Positions 46,061 to 57,227 of a DNA stretch of 64,000 bases are shown piece by piece. Source of the stretch: Ciona savignyi. Its lineage: Eukaryota > Chordata > Ascidiacea > Phlebobranchia > Cionidae. Location of the stretch: positions 573,062 to 637,061 of the forward strand of contig CH001964.1 in assembly GCA_000149265.1 (NCBI GenBank), in the 5' to 3' direction. The translations under genes were made by a program, and so were the position numbers. The notes under the pieces were generated by a model. The model was given only the letters and a program-made list of their open reading frames with translations, was not told the origin of the DNA and made no database searches. Within the stretch, counting starts at the first letter, position 1, and every line of letters begins with the position of its first letter.

Positions 46061-48060
46061 ACTTAACTCCAGCTCCATAAATGCACCAGCACCCGCCTTT
46101 CTGCGTAACGCTTCCATGTCCTATCTTACTCATTTCGAGGTGAACTAACCTACACTAAAGAAGCAGAATCTAAATTAAAAGGTGGCAGATTTTCACATGC
46201 TATATTGTACCATTATACCTTAAATCAATGTCACATTTAGGCAATTATACCCATCAAAACTGCCATTACAGTCCAATTAAACCCGTTTAACCTTCGAAAT
46301 TTGGCTAGGACGCCATCAGTTAGATAACACATTGTGAATCCATCACATTTCCCACCATAATGCTAAAATACTACATTTTTCTTCAATGCAATTTGGTTTT
46401 CCACTTTGGCACATAGCTTGTGACGATGATTGACATGGTATGTGTAACGACTGTTGTTTTTGCATCTCAAGGCTAAACACGAGTTTTCTATTTTGATTTC
46501 CTGTTTCATGCTTTAATTATTTTTTAACATTCTAATTTATTAACTCCGTTTAACTAGACTTTTTCGGTTTTTTCCTGTCAACATAATAAAACAAGGACGA
46601 TTCCTACATACTAAATCTTAACATTTTTTTCAAGCTACTAAGTATTGATAGTTTAAAGTACGGCTTTTATGTCAGACGGATTGCAAACTCTATACACACC
46701 GTTACTGTCATATTTTAACTTACTAGAGCACTTGAAAAAACGGTGACTTATTCCGATGGGTTCGAAGTAGTTCAAAATTTAAGTGATATTAATTAATAGA
46801 CGCGGCTGTAATATTACAGCTCTAAAAACTCAACTGTTGTCATGTGGTGTCTTGTAGTATGTGTAACTTACCTTTCTAATCATTCTATCTTTTTTTAGAT
46901 GTTTCGTCAACAAAATATATATACTTAAAAAAGAACTCTTATCTAACTGTATTAGTTTCTATTGCTCCTACATCTCACGATAAAAAGTATTTACGCACTT
47001 ACAGTAGTTTATCCATTTTACAGTTTACACGTGAAAAAGCTATACAGGGGATAAACATGAATATCATATTATATTATATCAAATTGATATTTTGTACCGC
47101 GTGACACGCGAAGTCAACCTTATGTCAAAGAATTTAAATCGTCTGACACGAATTAAATCATTTTTTGAACTTTTCTCCTCGATTCGTATGTCGAGTCTGC
47201 CTCAAGTCAAGTTGTTTGACGATCTCACTCGAAACATTTGTTTGAATATACTTAGTTTTTATACACTGCTTATTATACCCCATCGAAGTACGTAACTGAA
47301 CTACCACATATAAACGCTCCTCTGGGAATTATACTATACTGGTGGATCAGTTATGCAGGTATCTAAAATTGCCTAAAGTTGTATCGAGCGTTTACCTTAC
47401 AAATGACTTGTTAATCATCACTAAACGGTTTTGAAAATAACCTGTCAGCAACGCTTGAAAAATGAGTTTCTATTGATTTTTCTAAGTTCACACGAATTCG
47501 TTAACCTTACATTGTTAACCTTGCGGCTGTAACCCGAAACGAAGTGATATTAAACCCGAGCAAACTTTTGCAGCAATGTATAGCGACCACGCAGCTGTCA
47601 GTCTATTGTTTTGTCATGAGAACGGTCTATGACGTACCAGGAGCAAACAAACGCCCCTGTGTTTTTATTGTGACGTCACAATCAAATATTTTCGACGATA
47701 AACGAGGTCTTAGTTTGAGGGACATTAGAAAAAAAGACGTGAATAGTTCAAAAACATTCTTTGATTAATAAATTGTTTATCTTACACTCGTCTAAATTCA
47801 CATTTCTTTATTTTAATTATATTTAAACAAAGTAGGCATTTTTAATAATAACAAATATTTTTATGACTGCAAAATGGTCTTCCCCGTCTGTACAAACACC
47901 AATTGAAACCTGAACACCACCAAGTTAAAGCAAGTGCAATTTTACAACACATAATGTTAAATCTTCGTGTTTTTATTATATATTTGTTTCAGCACCTAAT
48001 GTCATCGGCGTACAGAATGTTACTCTATTATAAAAAGTGTATATTCACACCATGACTGTT
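46061..48060. other. Non-coding stretch
   Basis: AT-rich. A SINE-tail-like scrap (GGGGATAAACATGAATATCA) lies at 47047. ORFs at 47092-47295 and 47544-47768 carry no recognisable features; a TGACGTCA occurs near 47681. Confidence 0.45.
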
Positions 48061-48137
48061 GAGAAAGAAATACCTGTCCGTCAACCGGCGAAAGTGTGTC
48101 TGGACCCAGCCCTTGGTCAAAATGATTGATTATGAAC

Positions 48138-48240
48138 GATCGTGTGGCCGAATGGTTAACGTGACCGATTCATAAACCGCTCTGTATATAAATATGGTTT
48201 TGCTGTCAAGCTCATTGTGTGGTCGAAACTTAACCCAGCA
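48138..48240 (+). mobile_element. tRNA-like SINE family B
   Basis: GTGTGGCCGAATGGTTAACG, CCGATTCATAAACCGCTC, TGGTCGAAACTTAACCC, A-rich tail. Well preserved. Confidence 0.8.
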
Positions 48241-48259
48241 AAAAAATGACAAAGAGAAT

Positions 48260-48500
48260 CATATTTACTAGGATTTTGGTGCGTGCGTTGATTACTTGAT
48301 GATGGTCTTGTAACCAACTCTTACAAGGCCATTAATAATTACCTGTCGCCTTTATCTTTATCTTTCCCGCCAAAACCGTTAGTCTTTGCCGCCTTTTTGC
48401 TTAGTTGTGTATTTATGCTGCTTACATCAATATAAGCATATTATACATATCGGTGAGAGCTGCTGACTACAGGTTATCCAGAACCCTGCCTAAAAGTGTA
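48260..48500 (+). repeat. Dispersed repeat related to 58690-58930
   Basis: TAATAATTACCTGTCGC, AAAACCGTT, TAGTTGTGT and GACTACAGGTTA occur in the same order in both places. Length and type unknown. Confidence 0.4.
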
Positions 48501-48708
48501 ACAGGAATACCTTATTTTCAATCAATGTTGTTTAAATCTGTGTGACAGTAAAATGTGTGACTTAATCTTTCCAACCTTTTTAAGTTGGTTTTGTATGTGT
48601 TTTGATGCACATTAATATGGCCCTTGAATAATAATCTAAAACTGCATAAATTAGCTAAAACCGTCTGCCGTGTGTGCTACTGGAATTCGATACCCATGAA
48701 AAGGTGTG

Positions 48709-48808
48709 NNNNNNNNNNNNNNNNNNNNNNNNNNNNNNNNNNNNNNNNNNNNNNNNNNNNNNNNNNNNNNNNNNNNNNNNNNNNNNNNNNNNNNNNNNNN
48801 NNNNNNNN
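48709..48808. other. Assembly gap (100 N) flanked by the same sequence
   Basis: The 30-odd bases before the gap (TACTGGAATTCGATACCCAT to GGTGTG) are repeated directly after it (TACTGGAAATTCGATACCCA to GGTGTG). The gap is likely an unmerged overlap or a collapsed tandem repeat. Confidence 1.
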
Positions 48809-49026
48809 GTGCTACTGGAAATTCGATACCCATGAAAGGTGTGCTAAAAATCTTAAAATTTAACCTTTGCGTGGCTTCAGATTCTTGAAGTTTGGGGCTA
48901 ATAAGCGTGTGGTCTGTCTGAAGAGTTTACCCACCAACATAGGTGAACCAATTAAAAGGCAAGAAAGCCTTTCATCTGTGCCACGCCTCAAAGTTCAGCC
49001 CGAAATATGCCCACCACATGTCCACA

Positions 49027-49240
49027 TGGGGAAAACTAAAAGGAGGGAAAGCGGGAAGGAGGGAAACTGCACACTAAAATAAAGATTATGACATTAGAGT
49101 TAGTTTAAAACATGGGGTTGGAGTTAGGGTTAGTTCTGGGGTTGAGATAGGTGTTTAGGGAAAGGTTAAAATTAATTTCCAGATAGCTTTGGTGAGCAGT
49201 TTCCCTCCCCCGTTCCCGCTTTTCCTTCCTTTAGCGTTGC
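49027..49240. mobile_element. Foldback MITE, full length
   Basis: Left arm AACTAAAAGGAGGGAAAGCG, GGAAGGAGGGAAACTGCAC. Core GGGGTTGGAGTTAGGGTTAG. Right arm GAGCAGTTTCCCTCCC, GTTCCCGCTTTTCC, CTTTAGCGTTGC. The two arms are reverse complements over roughly 45 bp. It may be the MITE family Cimi-1 reported from Ciona, but I could not compare sequences. Confidence 0.85.
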
Positions 49241-49254
49241 ACTGTCCACATGCA

Positions 49255-49400
49255 TATATAATTTACGCTAATCAAGGTGGCGTGCCACCTATCAATGTTT
49301 TACACAATTCAACCTAGATAGGCGCGCCACATATTCATACGCAAATTGCGTTTACAAGCTCGCCACCTGTCAATCATATTTTTGGACAAATCGACCTTGA
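49255..49400 (-). repeat. Diverged 77-bp-family copies
   Basis: AGGTGGCGTGCCACCTATCA, ACACAATTCAACCTAGATAG, CGCCACCTGTCAATC. About two degraded units. Confidence 0.55.
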
Positions 49401-49867
49401 CACAGATTCATATGTGGCACAGTAAATGACTAAAATAGGTTTTACAAACCAAACGCATTAGCATGTACACAAGAATTTAATACGAAACGTTGACTGCTCA
49501 GTTGTTAAAACGATAACGGGTATATGTTTATGCTGAATTAAGGTATAGGTAGGGTAACATTATTATCAAATTGGAACTTAAAAGTGCTACAATAATAAAA
49601 ACAAACTATCGTGAATCAAAAAAAGGGGAAAAAATCCACCATAAATACTTACAAATATGCTTTTTTATACGAAAACTAACAGTTTAAAATTAAATCCGTA
49701 AGTCGTGTAACCACGGTCGTATAAATTGGAATAATTAAAAGGTTGACAGATTTCCCTTATAATAAGGTACAAAACTGCATGTCGATTTAGCATAACTAGA
49801 TGGATAAGGGGAAAAGGCGTAAAAAAGAGATTGGAAAAGGAAAACAGCGTAAAAGTGCATCAAACGG

Positions 49868-50225
49868 GTTTCAACCACCGTACTATGCCATTTTTGTGGC
49901 GGGAATCGAATACAGAATCTTTCTGGTTTCAACCACCATGGTTCAGCCAACGCGCTATATCATTTTAGTGTTAAATTCAAATCTAGGAGGAACATTTTTG
50001 TAGTGGGATTCGAACACAGAATATTTCGGTTCCAATCACTATACTATTCCATTTTCGTGGTGAATTCGAACTCAGAACCTTCAGGTTCTCACCACTGCAC
50101 TTTAAACTTTTGTGGTGGGAACGGAATCCAGAACTTTCCGATTCCAAACAACGCACCAATCCACTCTGTAGTAGTATTCGAAACCGAAACCTTCCGGTCC
50201 CGAACATCTAACCATGCGGCTTTAG
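49868..50225 (-). repeat. Tandem array of about five tRNA-like fragments
   Basis: Units of about 65-70 bp repeat GTGGCGGGAATCGAATACAG, TTCGGTTCC and AACCACC-type blocks. On the minus strand each has a B-box-like TATTCGATTCCCGCCAC. They look like amplified 3' halves of a tRNA-like element; no complete tRNA can be folded. Confidence 0.6.
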
Positions 50226-50594
50226 TGTTTGGTATTTCGATATTAAAAATCAAATATTACGTTTTAAAAAAATGGCATTCGAAATGAATAGATACACAAA
50301 ATAAAATTAACTTAAACAATTTATAAGGTGTATGGATACCTGTAATAAACCTGCATAAAGGCGCCACATAAAAGTGGGCTACAATATGTGCCTGTTACCA
50401 TGGATTTAGAGTTCTAAAAGCGCGACCGAGAGGTTTAGATTAGTTACTAAACGTGCAATAAAGGAACAAATAAAAAACGTATAACTCCGCAAGGACGCCG
50501 TCTCAGAATATTCCATAATCGTTACGTCTTCACTGCAACCTTTCTCTCGACGGTAACATCATTGGTAAAAATTTTCCCCGGGTCAAAACTTCGG

Positions 50595-53500
50595 CTACGA
50601 ATGTGTCGAATTCCAAGGCAAAATTCTGCGCCCGACCAGCTGACCGAAGCTGTCGTCAACTTTGCTCTTGTACGCCACCTGGTAGCCGTTATCCCACGAG
50701 TAGATGTGCCGGTTGAGGGGGTTGTAGTCGATCATTACGTTTTGCCTGGAAACGAGTTTAGTAAGTTCGGGTGGCCGAATGGTTAACGCGACCGATACAT
50801 GTACCGACTACTATACAAAAAAAACGGTCTTAGCAACGAACCCGTTCTGGGTTCGAAACTAGACCCAGTAAAAAAGCTTATGTTACGGAATGGACGTTTG
50901 GCAGAATGGTTAGCGCGACCGATACATATACCGACTCTTATACAAAAAAATCGGTCCTAGTGACGAGCCCATTATGTGTTCGAATCGAGTTTATGTTACG
51001 AAATGTACGTTTGGCAGAATGGTTCACCGATTTACTTAAACCCATTAATATAGTGGTTTTAGGGGACGCAAAGTTCCTTGCATTAGTATAAAACCGACTG
51101 AGGCAACGATTGGTTTCGATTTAACAATTTTCGGCTGGCAATAGACGCTCCAATCGACTGATCAAATTGTAGTTTTCTACTTACTTTTCTTCTCGACTTA
51201 CTTGTATGGGTATACTCACTTACGTACTTGTATTGTTTGTTCACTCAGTTTTCTTAACAACTTACCTGTATAGGTTGATGAACGGTATCTTCAGTTTCTG
51301 TCGCGTTCTCGTATTCAAATTGTAGCTGAAGTTGATATAAGCGTTCGCGTCGGAGAACGAATTGACAGTGTAGAGCACTTGACAAATTATAAAGGCGTTT
51401 GCGACTCCACGTTTCTGGACAGAGCAATTTTTTGGTAAACGGGTTGAGGATTTAATTTCGCTCTCATTTCTGTTCATAAGGTATGAAGATGAACAAAAAA
51501 ATACCGTTAGATAAACAGAGAATGTTTGGATAAATAGAAAATATATTGTATTTTAATTACCAGAATTAATGACTTGTTTGAATACGAACTGGCATTTGAA
51601 ACCTCGGTATAGTTTTATTTAACCAAATAATCCAGCGTTTCGTCTGGCTCACCGATGCACTAACAATAATACAAAAGGACGAACAGGGACTTACACACAC
51701 CTATAAACCACAGTTTGACAACCACATTTAAATAAAGTACAAATACAAAAAAATCAAGCGCAATATTAAGATTTTCCAAACATAAAAAAGTTAAAAATTC
51801 AGCATAAAACATACAAATGGAAACTCACTGGAATAGGTGTTTTAATTATTGGTCGTATAGGTCGAAGTGTTATTGGGTTTATTTTCGAAACCACAATGTT
51901 TCCTCTGCCCTTGGTTAAACTGCAATATAGAAGATATAGTAAAACACTGAAAATGTATTGTATTATTATACTCCAAAATACGCTGCCACAAATGGTTTGG
52001 ATATGGTATCGATGTTTATCCATGGTGATGGAAAAACTAAAATGGGCCTCATCATGGTATTCATCAGTTACAGTTTGCACACCGTCAGGCAATCTAAGAT
52101 TCCACGTGTTAAATACGTCAAGATATTACTACCGTCCAAAATTAGCTTATTAATCCACTGTCCTCTGAGTAAGTGCGTTGAGTGGCTTATATTCAAGAAG
52201 TCAATGGCCAAGTTTTCGGCTGGTTCCGATCACACGACCTTTCGGCATAAAGTTAGACGCTCTACCACTCGTCCATCTAATCGGGAGTTTATTTTAATAC
52301 TTTATCTCTGGTTAGATTTGCCAAAACTACATCGAGAACAATATCACACAGTTTGATTCGAGGATTTAATATCCCAAAAGACTACTTGGCCATAAAACAG
52401 TCAGTAATAAACCGATAGGAAGCAATAAAATAGGTGATTACTATTTGCTGATGTGTAAAGAATGATTGTTTAAGGAAGCATCAAAGTGTGTATGTGGTTT
52501 GTACAAGTAAGTCAACCACTTTCAATGCCTCTTTTATACCCGAGCGTCTGGTAAAGCGCTTTAAACCGAATTTGTACACAATTAGGCCACTATCTTAACG
52601 GATAATTCGTGTACAACAATACTATATTTGGTACGGCTGGTGTAAATGTGTCTTGCCTAAGTGGAGAATCTAGGTTAATCCCCTCAAATTGAAGCTAGAT
52701 GTTCGAGATGTAAAACGCGTTATGGTATTTACTCAGGTGATTTGCGTATTCAACGAGCTTTGAAAATTGCGACGTCGTGCCAGATAAATCACCTATAGTT
52801 GCCAGGTATCGAGGGTGAGTTACTTTATGTGGTAAACCAGAGACGTTTGCCGATCTATTTCATAGTTTACGCCGAAGAAGTCCATGGATTTATTTCATCG
52901 TGTAAATCTAATCACATCTTGGATCAACTTTAGAATGTAAATATAATAAATTTACACATATATTTATTGAAGTAATTTAATGTCATTAACATAACGATGG
53001 TTTTCAGGGCGTAATCATGACCAATCAATTCAAATTATCCAATATGTAACTATAACCTAAAACAATAATAACTCCACGGTATTCCAACAATATAAGAATA
53101 ATCTTATTTTTGAAAATTATTTTTTCGTAAGTAAGCTTATAGATTTATTCCTTTAACACGGTCGCTTATTAAGGCCGTGCGCTTAAACAGGTAGCTTTTG
53201 TAAACACCGGCGCGTTAATAGAGGTGACTAATTCGACGATTGTTGCTTCAGGCAACTCGAAGTGAATTGGCGACAATTTGAATAATTGGAATTAAATTGC
53301 TAAATTCGGGCTGTCCCCACGACTTAAATGAACCTTGAAATGTCTGAAGATCAAACGTTGTTTTGACAGCTAGATTAAAGTATGATAAAGCGTCAAAATT
53401 CAATATGAAATATTCGGAGTACGTTATCCAAAAATCATCGGAACAAAATAAAACTGTGAAATTTTGATGTTTTGTACTAAAATGTTCTGTGCATTAAGAA

Positions 53501-56500
53501 GATTTTAAAGATAATTTAAAGTTTTGGGACTTTGAATTAGTCAGGTACACGATGACTGCTTATCAAGATTAAATTATGCGGGAATGTGTATAGTAGGGGC
53601 TTTGAAAATGTGGCACAGATGAATGGGTGGTTTGCTTATCAAGGTTGATTTAGGATAGGATGGGATATTCATGTTTAATACCGTGAATGGGAAAACGCAA
53701 GGGGGTTAACACACGGCCAATCGTCAGATCCTCGCGCTCACTGTCGGGTTAAGGTAGCTATTTCAGTGTGTTGTATATGATAGATACGTTCCTTCAATTT
53801 ATTAGAACCCATTAATCCGCTGGGTTCACTTAACCGCCAGGCTAACCTGTGGAAATGTGTATGGTTTGGACTTTAGAAATGTTTCACGGACGGACAATTG
53901 CTAAGTGTGTCCGCAATTAACAAGTTCGATTTAACATAATCTAGATTATACAATGTCTCTCACCTGTAGATAACCCACAAACCAGTTTCATCTACAGTCA
54001 AGTCAATGTCACTGTAACCTCCCCACTGATAGGCTTGTGCTCCATGGAAAGCTGCTTGCTTGATCGGACGCTGTCGTAGAACTTGCTGAGTTGATATATG
54101 GTATCTGAGATTGAAATTTTAAATATGGCATCTGAAAATTTGTGAAGATTTAAATATGAAGATATATGGCATCTGAAAATGTATGAAGATTTAAATATGA
54201 AGATATATGGCATCTGAAAATTTATGAAGATTTAAATATGAAGATATATGGTATCTAAAATCTTTTAACCGGATCTATTGTGCTGGGGAGATATAATTTT
54301 GGTTTTGGTAAGCGTAAGTCGTTCTTCACCCCGACAGATAGTCTGGTGGTTTAGTGCCTCGCCTTAAAGCGGAAGGATTGTAGGTTCGACACTGGTCGCT
54401 AGCTAGTCGGATGTATCCTTAATCAAGGCACTTAACTTAGACCATATACAACAATCTTTTGACCGGATTAAGTTTCGAACCCGCAATAGGTTAGTTACTG
54501 TTTGGATGACATTTTGTTAATAAATCGTTCGCTATAATCAATCGACCAAACCACCGTCAACACATCAACAAATAATCATAAAAAGAAGACAATTTCAATG
54601 AAAAATACAACAAAAACGACTGCGTAGAATACGAAATACTCTGTAAAGTATTATTTTTTATTGGATAGCTTTTTTTTAAAATAACGCATTGAAGGGCACG
54701 TATATCAAAACATGTCGTTGTGTTCTCGATATGGCCTATTGGACGACTAGTTGCATATTTCAAGTACACTATCTCTAATGTGTTTACACAAGGAAGCCAC
54801 TTTTATACATTGTTTTAGCCTGTTGGTATCTCATGGTCACATTTCATTAGCTACAATATAAAGTGGTTGTGGGCACGAGAGGAATTATTTTACAATTTAT
54901 CTTCCTAATAATATCTAGTGGATGGTACAAAAATACAAAATTACAAAACCATATTTACTCTACAACAGCCCCTAGGATCTTAAACGATTTAAGATTAGCG
55001 ATTGTATCCTAAATGTTAAAGCGAAGTCTGCTTATACCATAAAACCGCTCAAACGTATTTCGTGTATATAGGTAAACGAAGATTAACGTAATTTTGCCAT
55101 TTTAAGGTTATATGGCATTCGATTTAAATTTAGACTATGATGCTTATAACCGAAAAATCGAACTATTCAAAGCAGCATTAACTTTTGCAATGTTAGCGGC
55201 ACCGAAATAACTACAATAGTATCATTCAATTAAATATTTATATATTAATATGTTTAAATTTGGAATTACCAGAATATCTGTAAAAGACCTTAATACCGAA
55301 AACAACAGAAATATATCCATCCATTTGAATGTTATATATATAGAAATTCAAATTCGAATTACAAGAATGCATTTATAAGACTTCATTTTAAAGACGTTAA
55401 TAAGAAAAAACAACTACATTTGTATTGATGTGAACCACAAATCATCCCAAAGGGTCTTCGTCCCAAAAACTACCAAGTAAAAAATTATATGTACAAAAAC
55501 GGTCTCTACAACGAAGCTATCGTATACAGCATTTGTGGTCGAATGGTTAACGCGATTGATACATACGAGTTCAACTTTACAAAGAAAATATTACAAAGTT
55601 ATTTTACTAAGAAAGACGACAAAACGACACTTCTATAATCCAATAAGTCATTTATTTATTCTTTTTACCAAGCTAAGTTTCGAACCCATGATGGGCTAGA
55701 CACAAAGACCATTTTTGTATAGAAGTCGATATATGTATCGGTCGCGTTAACCATTCAGACACCGGACGTCCAGTGTACCGTACGGTATTATATTTAATCA
55801 TTTATTGTAAATATAGCCAAGTAATAATGCAGACCACGTCACCTCACTATTTTCCTTGAGTTCCTGCGTTGATAATATAGACTCCCGTTGTAAACTACAG
55901 CCCCGTTGCTTTCCATTGCGTCCGGCACTATACGCACCACTTCGTTTCTGTGGTTGCGGAAATCAGCCATGTTGGCGTACTCGAACAACTGTCGATGGTG
56001 GGAACTTTGTTAGGAGGTAGGCGTGGGTAGGTAGGAAGGATAGGATAGGTAGGATATTTATGTGCATCCCATCCCTGTGAATGGGAAAACCAAGGGGGTT
56101 ATCACACGGGCAATCGTCAAATCACCTCGCGCCCACCTTTGAGTAACCGGAGCTATTGTAGTGTGCTGTGTATAGTTGGGGCATTCCTTTAATTTGATGG
56201 AACCAAATATTTCATTTGGTTTAGGCAATGTATATTAAGATGAGTGCTTTGACCAAACACACAGCTGATTTGCTAGTAGTCAGTTTCAAAGCTGCAGTCC
56301 TTCGGCTAAACCAGGACGCACTAACCCACCAAGCTTATCGGTCGGTTTAGTTGATCCTGAGTTTCCATACAAAAAATACACTGAACGAGACATTCTATAT
56401 ATAAAATAGAAAACGTTCAAAAATTAATTATTTCGTTTTTAATACATTTTTATAATTGCTTTAAAATAAGTTGGTTTTAGTTTTTCAATGGCAAACAGCA

Positions 56501-56771
56501 AATAAACAGAAATTAGAATTTACAAAATTATATTTCCCTTTTAAGTTAAACAATTCTTCCCGGTAACCAACCAACCCCGCTCTACCTAACCCGTCAATAC
56601 ACCTCAAAACATCGATTACCTTTCGGACTTGATTTTCGCCGATTATTTTGATGACGTAAATCTGTTCCCCTCCTACCACAGGGTCCTGCATCCAAGCACC
56701 GATCTCGCCGAGGTAAGACGCCGATTCTCGGAAAGTGATGGGTTCTGATATCGATACTAACTTTCCACAAG
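50595..56771 (-). CDS. Olfactomedin-domain protein
   Basis: Six exons encode a whole olfactomedin domain: 56771-56620, 55988-55843, 54104-53964, 51919-51829, 51414-51266, 50745-50595 (TAG). All introns GT-AG, phases consistent, 830 nt. Diagnostic pieces: CGKLVSISEPITFRESASYL at the start, VVYNGSLYYQRRNSRKIVRY, AYQWGGYSDIDLTVDETGLW, GNIVVSKINP, KRGVANAFIICQVLYTVNSF, MIDYNPLNRHIYSWDNGYQV. The two cysteines that form the family disulphide (CGKL and FIIC) are present, as are Asp residues of GGxSDID and DYNP, which in relatives contribute to calcium binding. Such proteins are secreted or type II membrane glycoproteins acting in the matrix and at neural surfaces. The first codon here needs one base from an upstream exon; the best candidate is 59219-59024. 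Closest subgroup (noelin, gliomedin, olfactomedin-like) is not decided. Confidence 0.93.
50770..51050 (+). mobile_element. Tandem tRNA-like SINE family B copies in the last olfactomedin intron
   Basis: Two nearly full copies (50770-50875 and 50893-50995) and the A-box start of a third (51005-51030), in direct order. They fill most of the intron between exons 51414-51266 and 50745-50595; the first begins only about 25 bp from the acceptor. Confidence 0.85.
51130..51265 (-). repeat. Donor-like repeats at the start of an olfactomedin intron
   Basis: On the minus strand the donor CTATACAG|GTAAGT (51266) is followed by similar sites, notably CCATACAA|GTAAGT at 51201 and further GTAAGT motifs near 51220 and 51180. 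Degenerate, so duplication is likely but not certain. Confidence 0.5.
52195..52285 (-). mobile_element. tRNA-like fragment
   Basis: TGGTTCCGATCACACGACC, TTCGGCATAAAG and CGCTCTACCACTCGTCC read on the minus strand as a tRNA-type A box (AGAGCG) and B-box-like end. Probably an old tRNA-derived SINE not of family A or B. Confidence 0.45.
52290..53560. other. Olfactomedin intron, unannotated part
   Basis: AT-rich, no coding signal or recognised repeat. Confidence 0.5.
53565..53650 (+). repeat. Solo 77-bp-family copy
   Basis: GTGTATAGTAGGGGCTTTGA, AAATGTGGCACAGATGAATG, GGTGGTTTGCTTATCAAGG. It ends where a SINE begins. Confidence 0.8.
53650..53850 (-). mobile_element. SINE family A, head deleted
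   Basis: TTTAGGATAGGATGGGATAT, TTCATGTTTAATACCGTGAA, CAATCGTCAGATCC to GCTGGGTTCACTTAACC. The region between is missing. Confidence 0.8.
54105..54260 (-). repeat. 41-bp tandem repeat made of an exon's own 3' splice site
   Basis: The minus-strand acceptor CTCAG|ATACCATATATC of exon 54104-53964 is echoed by TTTTCAG|ATGCCATATATC at AG 54132, 54173 and 54214, and TTTTAG|ATACC at 54255. Spacing is 41 bp for the four outer copies. The unit includes TTCATATTTAAATCTTCAT. Confidence 0.9.
54330..54435 (+). mobile_element. SINE family A, head half
   Basis: CCCGACAGATAGTCTGGTGG, TTAGTGCCTCGCC, ACTGGTCGCTAGCTAGTCGG. Truncated after AAGGCACTTAACTTAG. Confidence 0.8.
54465..54530 (-). mobile_element. tRNA-like SINE family B, B-box end
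   Basis: CCGGATTAAGTTTCGAACCC with downstream remnants. The A-box part is eroded. Confidence 0.45.
54760..54890 (+). repeat. 140-bp-family copy, diverged
   Basis: TTTATACATTGTTTTAGCCTG and TGGTATCTCATGG with AGTGGTTGTGGGCACGAG recall the unit of 8140-8733. Confidence 0.5.
54895..55500. other. Olfactomedin intron, unannotated part
   Basis: AT-rich with no coding signal or recognised repeat. Confidence 0.45.
55535..55765. mobile_element. Inverted pair of tRNA-like SINE family B copies
   Basis: A plus copy starts at GTGGTCGAATGGTTAACGCG (about 55541) and a minus copy ends at GCGTTAACCATTCAGAC (about 55760), so the RNA of this intron can fold into a hairpin of two SINEs. Confidence 0.75.
56035..56350 (-). 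mobile_element. SINE family A, near full length
   Basis: From GGATAGGATAGGTAGGATAT to AACCCACCAAGCTTATCGG in the first olfactomedin intron. The middle is somewhat diverged. Confidence 0.85.
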
Positions 56772-56850
56772 CTGCAAAATGTAATGTTGTAACATTTAAT
56801 GAATATGAGTGAGACTTTAGGCTTATTAAATTGCGTAGATACGTTTACAG

Positions 56851-57210
56851 CAGTGGTTCTTGTTTTTTTGACCCTGTGGCGCACCCGAGACCAACTAAGA
56901 AACGAACGGGTGCACTTTGCACGGGGAGTCAAAACAATATGCTAAATACTCAAACAATTTGGGAAAAATATGGAAAATTAGAAGTTTAATTTAGATAATC
57001 TCATCACCAATTTTTCCACATAACGAAATTACTGTTTCTTAAGCGCTCTTGCTTTTCGGAAGTTAATGTATAACTAACGTTACAATGGTAAAGAACGTAC
57101 AAGGCACTAACCATTTAGTAGTTTTTGATTTATGCTAATTTCGTAAATTTACGAAATGCAAGTGTGTCGCACCTAGCTAACCCTTGTGGCGCACCATTTG
57201 AGAAGCACTG
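56851..57210. mobile_element. hAT-type MITE, 360 bp, with 8-bp target duplication
   Basis: Ends CAGTGGTTCTTG and GAGAAGCACTG are an imperfect inverted pair. GTTTACAG flanks both sides (56843-56850 and 57211-57218). The interior is rich in GTGGCGCACC-type words on both arms. It lies about 80 bp upstream of olfactomedin exon 56771-56620. Confidence 0.92.
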
Positions 57211-57227
57211 GTTTACAGTATAGGGAC

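Noticed and set aside
50770-51000. tRNA genes suggested by GGCCGAATGGTTAACGCG and GGTTCGAAACT
   Set aside because: The boxes are too far apart for a tRNA, there are A-rich tails and many dispersed copies; these are SINEs.
51799-52356. Plus ORFs of 85-132 codons and a 97-codon minus ORF
   Set aside because: Only 51829-51919 on the minus strand is exon; the rest is intron read-through or antisense.
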